Assembly: GCA_035263705.1 (NCBI GenBank)
Contig: DATFRA010000024.1
Location: forward strand, 1-12,116
Reading direction: 5' to 3'
Length of the DNA stretch: 12,116 nucleotides
Source of the DNA: DASZHJ01 sp035263705
GTDB lineage: Bacteria > Pseudomonadota > Alphaproteobacteria > ATCC43930 > CGMCC-115725
This document shows, one piece after another, positions 5,954 through 12,116 of this stretch (position 1 is its first letter; each line of letters starts with the position of its first letter). The position numbers and the translations under genes are program-made. The notes beneath the pieces were generated by a model. It saw only the letters and a program-made list of their open reading frames with translations. It ran no database searches and was not told the origin of the DNA.

Positions 5954-8296
5954 ATGAAAGAACAAGGCATCGGCGCCCGGCTTCCGCGCAAGGAGGACGC
6001 GCGCTTCCTGCACGGGCGCGGCAACTACGTCTCCGACATGATCCTGCCTGGCCAGCAAGAGGTCGCGTTCCTCAGGAGCCCCGTCGCACATGGCCGCATC
6101 TCGCGGATCGGCAAGCCGCAGGGGCTCGAGCACGCAGTCTTCAGCTGGGCCGACCTTGAGGGCGTAAAGCCGATCGTGGCGACCTCGACCCTGCCGGGTT
6201 ATCGGGTGTCCGCGCAGTACCCTCTGGCGCACGAGAAGGTGCGCTTCGTCGGCGACCTTATCGCCATGGTGACGGCGCCCACCCGCGCCGAGGCGGAGGA
6301 TATCGCCGAGCAGATCGATCTCGAGATCGAGGATCTACCCGCGCTCGCCGACGCGCACAAGGCGCGGGGCGAGACCGCCGTCCGCGTCCACGAGGAGTGG
6401 CCCGATAACCTTTACCTCACGATGAATTACGAGAGCGGGTTCGAGGCGAAGGCGCAGGGCGCGCCGGTCGTGGTGAAGCGGGAGCTCGCGCTCTCGCGGC
6501 AGGCCATGGTGCCCATGGAAGGGAAGGCCGTGCTGGCGCTCTGGGACGAGCGCGCGGATCAGTTGGTCGTGTACTCGTCGACGCAGACGCCGCACATGGT
6601 GCGGATCGGGCTCGCGGAGACGCTGGGGATCGACGACGCGCGCATCCGCGTGATCTCGCCCGATGTCGGTGGCGCCTTCGGCTACAAGTGCATCCTGCAG
6701 CCCGAGGAGATCTGCCTCGCCTGGCTCGCGCTCGCGTTCAAGCGGCCGTTCCGCTACATCGAGGACCGGCGCGAGCACTTGATCGCCGGTGCGGTCGCGC
6801 GCCAGCATCATTATCGCATGACCGCCTACGCCGACCGCACGGGCCGGCTGCTCGCGCTCGACGCCGAGATCACCATCGACGGCGGCGCCTATTCCATGTG
6901 GCCCTACACCGTGGGCCTCGAGACCGGCCAAGCCACCGGGAACCTGCCGGGCCCCTACGATTTCCGCGGCTATCGCTGCAAGACCAACTGCGTCGCCACC
7001 AACAAACCGGGCTTCATGCCCTATCGCGGCGTCGCGCGCACCGGCGTCTGCTTCGCCATGGAGCTGGTGATGGACGCGATCGCCCGCGAGGTTGGCCGCG
7101 AGCCCTGGGAGGTCCGGCGCGACAATCTCGTCGCAGCCGAGGCGATGCCCTACGACAACGTCGCGAAGAAACACTACGACAGCGGCGACTACCGCAGGGC
7201 GCTCCGGATGGCGCGCGACAAGATCGATCTCGAAAAGTGGCGCGCGCGGCAGCGCCAAGGCGAGCCCGATGGCCGGCTCATCGGCGTGGGCTTCGCGAGC
7301 TACTGCGAACAATCCGCGCATGGCACCAGCGTATTCGCGGCCTGGGGCCTGTCGCTCGTGCCGGGCTATGACCAGGCGACGGTGCGCGTGACGCCGGCGG
7401 GCGGCCTCGAAGTGCGCGCAGGCGTACATTCGCACGGGCAGGGCATGGAGACCACACTGGCGCAGGTCGCGCACGAGGTGCTTGGCGTCGACGTGGCGAA
7501 GGTGCACGTCGTGCTCGGCGACACCGGGCTCACGCCCTACTCCACCGGGACCTACGCATCCCGCAGCATGGTGATGGCGGGTGGCGCGGTGTCGCTTGCC
7601 TGCGAGACGCTGGTGCCGCGGCTCATCGCCATCGGCGCGCATCTCATGCAATGCGCCACCAACACCGCGCGCCTCGAGGGCGGCAAGGTCGTGGGACCGC
7701 AAGCCTCAGTCACCCTCGGCGAGATCGCGGACGCGTGGTACCGCCGGCCCTATCGCCTGCCACCCGATGTCGACCTCGGCGGGCTCGAGGCGACCATGGC
7801 CTATCGGCCGAAGGTCGACACGGGCGCCTTCAGCTACGCCTCGCACGCTGCCGTGGTCGCGGTCGACACGGAGCTCGGCCATGTCGAGATCCTCGACTAC
7901 GCCATCGTCGAGGACTGCGGCACGCTGGTGAACCCGATGGTGGCGGACGGACAGATGCTCGGCGGCGCCGCGCAGGGGATCGGCACCGCGCTCTACGAGG
8001 AGAGCCCCTACGACGCCAACGGCCAGCCGCTCGCCTCCACCTTCGCCGACTACCTGCTGCCGGGACCGATGGAGATCCCGGCGATGCGGATCTTCCACCT
8101 GGAGACGCCGTCACCCTACACCGCCTACGGCATCAAGGGCATGGGCGAAGGCGGTGCGATCGCGCCGCCGGCCGCGATCTTCAACGCCGTCAATGACGCG
8201 ATCCGCCCGCTCGGCGTCGAGGTGACGGAGACGCCGCTGACGCCGCGCCGGCTGCTCGCGGTCCTCGCCCGCGCCAAGAAACCGCTTCCGGCATGA
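5954..8296 (+). CDS. Molybdenum hydroxylase large subunit (xanthine oxidase family, CoxL-like, not CO dehydrogenase)
   Basis: This 780-residue subunit should bind the Mo-molybdopterin cytosine dinucleotide cofactor and hydroxylate a substrate carbon with water. The start IGARLPRKEDARFLHGRGNYV is the family N-terminus. VGGAFGYK at 238-245, HSHGQGMET around Q496, and GIKGMGEGG with the likely base E732 are the cofactor and active-site motifs. The substrate loop reads PYRGVART around R358. True CO dehydrogenases have a Cys in the loop (AYRCSFR) that binds copper; none is here, so CO oxidation is unlikely. Aldehydes, N-heterocycles and similar compounds are more likely substrates. The gene begins 10 bases after the amine oxidoreductase and has no clear ribosome site of its own. 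It overlaps the next gene by ATGA, which supports coupled translation and fixed subunit ratios. A maturation gene is not seen in the window. Confidence 0.92.
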   Translation: MKEQGIGARLPRKEDARFLHGRGNYVSDMILPGQQEVAFLRSPVAHGRISRIGKPQGLEHAVFSWADLEGVKPIVATSTLPGYRVSAQYPLAHEKVRFVGDLIAMVTAPTRAEAEDIAEQIDLEIEDLPALADAHKARGETAVRVHEEWPDNLYLTMNYESGFEAKAQGAPVVVKRELALSRQAMVPMEGKAVLALWDERADQLVVYSSTQTPHMVRIGLAETLGIDDARIRVISPDVGGAFGYKCILQPEEICLAWLALAFKRPFRYIEDRREHLIAGAVARQHHYRMTAYADRTGRLLALDAEITIDGGAYSMWPYTVGLETGQATGNLPGPYDFRGYRCKTNCVATNKPGFMPYRGVARTGVCFAMELVMDAIAREVGREPWEVRRDNLVAAEAMPYDNVAKKHYDSGDYRRALRMARDKIDLEKWRARQRQGEPDGRLIGVGFASYCEQSAHGTSVFAAWGLSLVPGYDQATVRVTPAGGLEVRAGVHSHGQGMETTLAQVAHEVLGVDVAKVHVVLGDTGLTPYSTGTYASRSMVMAGGAVSLACETLVPRLIAIGAHLMQCATNTARLEGGKVVGPQASVTLGEIADAWYRRPYRLPPDVDLGGLEATMAYRPKVDTGAFSYASHAAVVAVDTELGHVEILDYAIVEDCGTLVNPMVADGQMLGGAAQGIGTALYEESPYDANGQPLASTFADYLLPGPMEIPAMRIFHLETPSPYTAYGIKGMGEGGAIAPPAAIFNAVNDAIRPLGVEVTETPLTPRRLLAVLARAKKPLPA

Positions 8297-9117
8297 AGGC
8301 GGCCGCGTTCGACTATGTGCGGCCGCGCGACGTCCGCGAGGCGATCGCGCTGCTGTCGCAGGCGACGGGGAGCGGCAAAGTGCTGGCGGGCGGCCAGTCC
8401 CTGGGGCCGATGCTCAATCTGCGCCTGGCACGGCCGGGGCTGCTGGTGGACATTTCGCGCCTCGAGGAGCTGCGTCAAATCGAGGACACCGGCGATGCTC
8501 TGCGGATCGGCGCCGCGGTGACCCATTCGGCGATCGAGGATGCCAACGGTTCGCTCACGGGCGGCGCGATGCTGGTCGAGGTCGCCGGCGGCATCGCCTA
8601 TCGCGCCGTGCGCAACCGCGGCACCATCGGCGGCAGCCTCGCTCATGCCGACCCCGCGGGCGACTGGCCGTTGGCGCTGGCAGCGCTCGGCGCCGATGTG
8701 GTCCTGCGCGGCCCCGCCGGCGAGCGTAGCATTCCAGCCGCGCAACTGATCGCCGCGGCTTTCACCACGGAGATCCGCGACGATGAAATCATCACCGCGG
8801 TGTTGGTGCCGAAGCTCTCGCGATCCGCAAGCTTCGGCTATTTCAAGTTCTGCCGCAAGACCGGCGAGTTTCCTGACGCCAGCGCCACCGTGGTGATCGA
8901 TCCGGAGCGCGCGGCGACCCGCGTCTTCCTCGGTGCACTCTCGGGCCCGCCGCAACCGCTCCCCGAGCTCGCGCGGCGCATCGGCACGGGCGAGCTCACA
9001 GCGCCAAGCCGCGAGGCTGTGGCGGAAGCCGTGGCCGGCATCGCCGGCCTCGATCCGATCGACCGGCGGATGCATGCGGGCGTGCTGCTCCGAGCGCTCG
9101 AGCGCGCCTTCGCGTGA
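8293..9117 (+). CDS. Molybdenum hydroxylase FAD subunit (CoxM-like)
   Basis: The 274-residue protein is the medium, FAD-binding subunit of the hydroxylase and passes electrons from the 2Fe-2S subunit to the acceptor. It opens with the family pattern FDYVRPRDVREAIALL. The two FAD pyrophosphate loops are AGGQSLGPM (32-40) and TIGGSLAHADPAGDWP (111-126). The latter two stretches are near the family consensus, so it should be active. A C-terminal CO-dehydrogenase-flavoprotein domain follows (FGYFKFCRKTGEFPDAS onward). Its ATG overlaps the TGA of the large subunit, and its own TGA overlaps the ATG of the next gene (TGATG). The three genes are therefore translated as a unit. The length is normal and no key segment appears to be missing. 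Confidence 0.93.
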   Translation: MKAAAFDYVRPRDVREAIALLSQATGSGKVLAGGQSLGPMLNLRLARPGLLVDISRLEELRQIEDTGDALRIGAAVTHSAIEDANGSLTGGAMLVEVAGGIAYRAVRNRGTIGGSLAHADPAGDWPLALAALGADVVLRGPAGERSIPAAQLIAAAFTTEIRDDEIITAVLVPKLSRSASFGYFKFCRKTGEFPDASATVVIDPERAATRVFLGALSGPPQPLPELARRIGTGELTAPSREAVAEAVAGIAGLDPIDRRMHAGVLLRALERAFA

Positions 9118-10304
9118 TGACCGCGATCTCGCTCACGGTGAACGGCCGCGCGGTCTCGGCCGAGGTCGAGCCGCGGACACACCTCGCGGATTTCCTGCGC
9201 GACCAGCTGCGCCTCACCGGTACGCACCTGGGCTGCGAGCATGGCGTCTGCGGCGCGTGCACGGTACTGATCGACGGCGCGCCGGCGCGCTCCTGCATCG
9301 CTTATGCCGTCGCCTGCGACGGGCTGGAGATCCGCACCATCGAGAGTTTCGAGGACGATGCGCTGATGGCCGAGCTGCGCGACGCCTTCTCCCGCGAGCA
9401 CGGGCTGCAGTGCGGCTTCTGCACCGCGGGCATGCTGATCGCGGCTCACGATATCGTGCAGAGATTGCCGGGCGCCGACGAGCGGCGCATTCGGACGGAG
9501 CTCTCCGGCAATCTCTGTCGCTGCACCGGCTATGTCGGGATCGTGAAGGCGGTGGCAAGCGTGGCGGCGCGGACCCGCTTGAGTGCCGTTCCGTCACCCT
9601 CCCAGCGCTCCGCGCTGGGTCCCTCGTCGATCCGCCCTGCGGCTCGACCCCGTTTAACGGAAGAGGGGCAGAATCGCCCCTCGCCCACGAAGAGGGAGAG
9701 GGAGGGACCCGTCGCAGAACGACGGGAGGGTGAGGGTACGCGCGAAGGTTGGACCCGCATTGAGGAAAGCTTCGTGATCGCGGGGCCGCCGGCGACGGTC
9801 TGGCAAGCACTCGCGGATTTCCCGAAGGTGGCGGCGTGCCTGCCGGGCGCGGAGCTCACCGAGCACGACCAGCGCTCGGTCAAGGGCCGGCTTCGCGTCA
9901 AGCTCGGTCCCATGGCCGCGAGCTTTGCGGGCTCCGCAACCGTGCAGCGTGACGACGCAGCGATGACGGGCCTCGCCAAGGGTGCCGGAACCGACGGTAC
10001 CTCGCGCTCGCGCACCCGGGGTGAACTCGCCTATCGCCTGGCCCCCGAAGCCGGCGGCCGGCAGACGCGCGTCTCTATCACCGTCGACTACGACCTCCAG
10101 GGCTCGCTCGCGCAGTTCTCGCGCTCAGGTCTCGCGCGCGACTTTGCCGCCAGGGTGGTCGCCGAGTTCGCGGCGAACCTTAATCGCGCGCTGGGTGTGG
10201 GCGAGGCGCAGGGAGTCCCTGCGCCGCAGTCGCTTAATGTGCTGGGGTTGATCTGGCAACTCCTCTGGAGCCGCGTGAAGGCGCTGTTCAGCCGGTCTCG
10301 ATAA
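9117..10304 (+). CDS. 2Fe-2S subunit fused to CoxG-like SRPBCC domain through a repeat-encoded linker
   Basis: Residues 1-155 form a complete CoxS-type small subunit. C40, C45, C48 and C60 bind the plant-type cluster, and C99, C102, C134 and C136 bind the second cluster near the Mo cofactor. Family members normally end near residue 160. Here the frame continues through a polar Pro/Arg/Glu-rich linker (about 159-206). It then enters a CoxG-like SRPBCC domain (213-365, opening IEESFVIAGPPATVWQALADF with CLPGAEL) and a short hydrophobic tail (LNVLGLIWQLLWSRVKALF, 373-391). In CO dehydrogenase systems separate CoxG proteins use such a tail to reach the membrane and have been linked to quinone transfer. 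No in-frame ATG, GTG or TTG lies between codon 155 and V220, so the second domain cannot easily be made alone. I chose the ATG at 9117 over the GTG one codon earlier because TGATG coupling is typical here. Confidence 0.9.
   Translation: MTAISLTVNGRAVSAEVEPRTHLADFLRDQLRLTGTHLGCEHGVCGACTVLIDGAPARSCIAYAVACDGLEIRTIESFEDDALMAELRDAFSREHGLQCGFCTAGMLIAAHDIVQRLPGADERRIRTELSGNLCRCTGYVGIVKAVASVAARTRLSAVPSPSQRSALGPSSIRPAARPRLTEEGQNRPSPTKREREGPVAERREGEGTREGWTRIEESFVIAGPPATVWQALADFPKVAACLPGAELTEHDQRSVKGRLRVKLGPMAASFAGSATVQRDDAAMTGLAKGAGTDGTSRSRTRGELAYRLAPEAGGRQTRVSITVDYDLQGSLAQFSRSGLARDFAARVVAEFAANLNRALGVGEAQGVPAPQSLNVLGLIWQLLWSRVKALFSRSR
9594..9733. repeat. Palindromic dispersed-type repeat inside the fusion gene
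   Basis: The ends 9594-9625 and 9702-9733 are 32-base inverted copies of each other. They are identical over the outer ten bases (TCACCCTCCC) and the inner nine (GGGTCCCTC), with a variable 13-base middle. Each end is itself a hairpin: 9601-9608 pairs with 9612-9619, and 9708-9714 pairs with 9720-9726. The core holds further stems (9626-9630 with 9644-9648; 9650-9660 a near-perfect palindrome; 9663-9669 with 9676-9682). The composition (CCCTC/GAGGG blocks) matches small non-coding repeats I associate with Rhizobiales genomes, but only one copy is in this window, so dispersal is inferred. It is read without a stop through the 2Fe-2S/CoxG gene. Confidence 0.8.
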
Positions 10305-10306
10305 CG

Positions 10307-10419
10307 GTGCGTCCTTCGACGCGCGCCCAAACGGGGCGCTTGCTCAGGATGAGGGGGGTGTTGCGGCCAATCTCCCATCCACCTCATCCTGAGCAAGCGA
10401 AGCGCGTCGAAGGACGCAC
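10307..10419. repeat. Long REP/BIME-like palindrome between convergent genes
   Basis: The left arm 10307-10354 and right arm 10382-10419 pair perfectly over two 18-base blocks (10307-10324 with 10402-10419; 10337-10354 with 10382-10399). They are separated by 12 bases on the left and 2 on the right. The 12-base insert is part of a small hairpin of its own (GCGCCC/GGGCGC). The 27-base centre is unpaired. The arm ends CCTCATCCTGAG and TCGAAGGACGCAC resemble the short palindromic units common in Bradyrhizobium-type genomes; this likeness is from memory. It starts two bases after the stop of the plus-strand operon and ends 18 bases before the stop of the minus-strand dioxygenase genes. A transcript from either side would fold into the same long hairpin, so it may act as a two-way terminator or RNA-end stabiliser. 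There is no U-run. Confidence 0.85.
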
Positions 10420-10437
10420 TATGTCTATGCTGTCACC

Positions 10438-10920
10438 TCACACCGGATAGATCAGTGCGGTGTCGATGATCAGCGAATCGTAGACGCAGTGGCGCGCCTT
10501 GAGCTTGAGGCGGCCATGCTCGCGCACGAACCGGTCATGGTAGCGGCCGACCTGCTGCAGCGTGGTCTTCTCGTCGACGAGCGTCTCGAACAAGGCGTAG
10601 TTGGCCTCGGCGGAGATCTCGCCCCCGGGATCGACGGCGAGCACGCGATCGTTCGTCACCTGGTGCAGGAGATAACGAGGCGCGAACATGGTGGTGCGGG
10701 AAATCGCGAGCGCCCGGTCGCGGATCATGCCGATACCCTCGCAATAGACGAGGCCCACCGGCAAGCCCGCGTCGAAGTTCTCGCGGCCGGTGATGCGGTA
10801 GACCGCATCCTCGGTGAAGAAGGCCGGCCAGTCCTGGACGCGGCCCGCGTCGAGCACGGCCGCGTACTCGGCGTTGAACTCCGCGATCTCCAGGCGCAAC
10901 TCGCGGTGGCTCGCGGACAC
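10438..10920 (-). CDS. Rieske ring-hydroxylating oxygenase, small (beta) subunit
   Basis: The 160-residue product has the length and pattern of aromatic-ring dioxygenase beta subunits, which adopt an NTF2/SnoaL-like fold and support the catalytic alpha subunit without redox centres. Typical stretches are EIAEFNAEYAAVLDAGRVQDWPAFF near the N-terminus, EDAVYRI, and RYLLHQVTNDRVL in the middle. The ending, LKARHCVYDSLIIDTALIYPV, also fits the family. The GTG start at 10920-10918 overlaps the TAG of the alpha subunit by one base (TAGTG), so the two are translated together. Its presence separates this oxygenase from one-component Rieske demethylases, which have no beta subunit. The gene ends next to the large palindrome, which may stop transcription. 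Confidence 0.9.
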   Translation of the reverse strand: MSASHRELRLEIAEFNAEYAAVLDAGRVQDWPAFFTEDAVYRITGRENFDAGLPVGLVYCEGIGMIRDRALAISRTTMFAPRYLLHQVTNDRVLAVDPGGEISAEANYALFETLVDEKTTLQQVGRYHDRFVREHGRLKLKARHCVYDSLIIDTALIYPV

Positions 10921-12116
10921 TAAAGCCCCATCACGTCGCGGTAATGGCGATAGAGCGAGCGGATCGCGGCCTCGGTGATGAGGTGATCGGAGGTTCCTTC
11001 CTCGGTGCCGCCGAGCGCCACCAGGGACGCGTCGGTATCAGACCGCGTGACGCCCTGCTGCACGAAGCGCATGGCCTCGTTGTCCTCGATGCCGAGGAAG
11101 CCCGAGGGGCCCATGAGGTTGCCCTGGCGCAGGCGATGGCGGGTCATCTCGTCGCTGTCGCCCTCGTAGCCGAACATGGTCCAGACCATCAGGAACTCGT
11201 CGGGGCCGCGGGGCACGATCTGGCGCACGCCCAGCGTGTTGAGCTCTCGCTGCACGATGAAGTTCGGCCAGATGGTCTGCATGGTGACGGACCAGGGGCT
11301 GTCGAACTCGCGGACGTAGTCGAGGAAGCGCGGCTCGGCGAGCCGTAGCTCGTCGGAGTAAGCGCGCATCTGCGTCTTGGTTTCTTGGTCGAGCTTCGGC
11401 ATCTCCGGCGGCTTGGCGGAAGCCATGGTGCCGTGCCGGCCGCTTGGGTCCACCACCATCGCCGATTTGTTGCCGGCCACCATCAGGCCGAAGCTCACGA
11501 GGAACGCGTGCAGCAGCGTCGCGTGGTAGGGGTCCTTCAGGTTCTCGTGATACATCTTCCAATTGGCGGGCACGGTGTTCCGGTAATAGCCCAAAAGTTT
11601 GAGCTTCCGCCCGTCGAAAGTGGCGTCGAAATCGCGCAGCATCGCGGCGCCGAGGTAATCCTCGAGGCTCGGCACAGACGGATCGAAGGAGGCGAACACC
11701 ACGCCCCGGCGGGTCGCGACCTCGAGCTTCTTGAGGCCGTGGTCCTCGAGTTGGAAATCCTTGGGCATGCCGCCTTGGTTCTTGAGGCCGCGGCGGAACG
11801 GCACCGCGGTGAGGTTCCCCGCGAGGTCATAGGTCCACTGGTGATAGGGGCAGATGAATTCCGTCGCCTTGCCGCCCTGGAGACGGCAGAGCTCGGCGCC
11901 GCGATGGGCGCAGCGGTTCTCGAACACGTGGATCGCGCCCGCGGCATCGCGCGCCGCCACCACCGGCGTCGGCCCCACGAAGGAGCGCCGGAACGAGCCC
12001 GGCTCCGGCAGCTCCGCCTCGAGCGCCACGAAATTCCAGGTGGGCCCATGGAAGATCCGCTCGACCTCGCGCTCGTAGACCTCGGGGCTGGTGTAGACCC
12101 AATCCGGAATCCGCGT
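10920..12116 (-). CDS. Rieske ring-hydroxylating oxygenase, large (alpha) subunit, N-terminus cut by window edge
   Basis: The frame stays open to the right edge, giving 398 residues. The GTG at 12029 is internal, because residues upstream of it (IPDWVYTSPEVYEREVERIF and HGPTWNFVALE) are the usual start of the family; the true start lies beyond 12116. The Rieske 2Fe-2S ligands are C-x-H (CAHRG, near 11912) and CPYH (near 11850). The mononuclear iron site is in NWKMYHENLKDPYHATLLH (near 11560-11508): Asp bridges to the Rieske centre and two His bind iron. A later acidic segment (GIEDNEAMRF) should give the third ligand. NLMGPSGFLGIEDNEA and VPRGPDEFLMVWTMFGY recall the anthranilate/salicylate/terephthalate oxygenase group, so an aromatic acid substrate is likely. 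A reductase and ferredoxin are not in the window. Confidence 0.93.
   Translation of the reverse strand, partial: TRIPDWVYTSPEVYEREVERIFHGPTWNFVALEAELPEPGSFRRSFVGPTPVVAARDAAGAIHVFENRCAHRGAELCRLQGGKATEFICPYHQWTYDLAGNLTAVPFRRGLKNQGGMPKDFQLEDHGLKKLEVATRRGVVFASFDPSVPSLEDYLGAAMLRDFDATFDGRKLKLLGYYRNTVPANWKMYHENLKDPYHATLLHAFLVSFGLMVAGNKSAMVVDPSGRHGTMASAKPPEMPKLDQETKTQMRAYSDELRLAEPRFLDYVREFDSPWSVTMQTIWPNFIVQRELNTLGVRQIVPRGPDEFLMVWTMFGYEGDSDEMTRHRLRQGNLMGPSGFLGIEDNEAMRFVQQGVTRSDTDASLVALGGTEEGTSDHLITEAAIRSLYRHYRDVMGL

Noticed and set aside
6335..7702. 455-codon minus-strand frame opposite the molybdenum hydroxylase large subunit
   Set aside because: It is a shadow of a strongly supported gene, with no recognisable domain and biased His/Arg/Gly/Ala composition.

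Overview
The window is GC-rich, densely coded DNA with overlapping stop/start codons (ATGA, TGATG, TAGTG). It carries two dispersed palindromic repeats of a kind I associate with Rhizobiales such as Bradyrhizobium relatives. Together with the TPR-glycosyltransferase, the autotransporter-like passenger and the large set of aromatic/amine catabolic enzymes, this suggests a soil alphaproteobacterium. That assignment is inference; no rRNA or housekeeping marker is present.

Layout. (1) 1-898, minus strand: a class III CoA-transferase that runs off the left edge. It is preceded by two short, translationally coupled reading frames, one of which looks like an internally deleted second CoA-transferase. 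(2) 899-1233: a non-coding gap between divergent genes. (3) 1234-2625, plus: a TPR protein with a GT-B (family 9-like) glycosyltransferase domain. (4) 2649-3176, minus: a secreted, repeat-rich autotransporter-type passenger stub without a beta-barrel, tail to tail with gene 3. (5) 3433-10304, plus: a four-gene operon encoding a DAO/GcvT-type N-methyl amine oxidoreductase, then the large, FAD and 2Fe-2S subunits of a molybdenum hydroxylase. The 2Fe-2S subunit is fused to a CoxG-like SRPBCC domain. (6) 10307-10419: a long REP/BIME-like palindrome between convergent genes. (7) 10438-12116, minus: small and large subunits of a Rieske ring-hydroxylating oxygenase, the large one cut by the right edge.

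The likely common theme is degradation of a nitrogen-containing or aromatic compound. The first operon gene would oxidatively remove N-methyl groups and pass one-carbon units to folate. The molybdenum hydroxylase would hydroxylate a ring or aldehyde carbon with water. The Rieske oxygenase would dihydroxylate or hydroxylate an aromatic carboxylate-like substrate. The CoA-transferase could activate an acid product. The substrate cannot be read from the sequence.

The most unusual structure is the 2Fe-2S/CoxG fusion. Its interdomain linker (residues about 159-206) is encoded by a complete palindromic repeat element at about 9594-9733, kept open in frame. The two ends of the element are inverted copies whose internal hairpins differ by compensatory changes.
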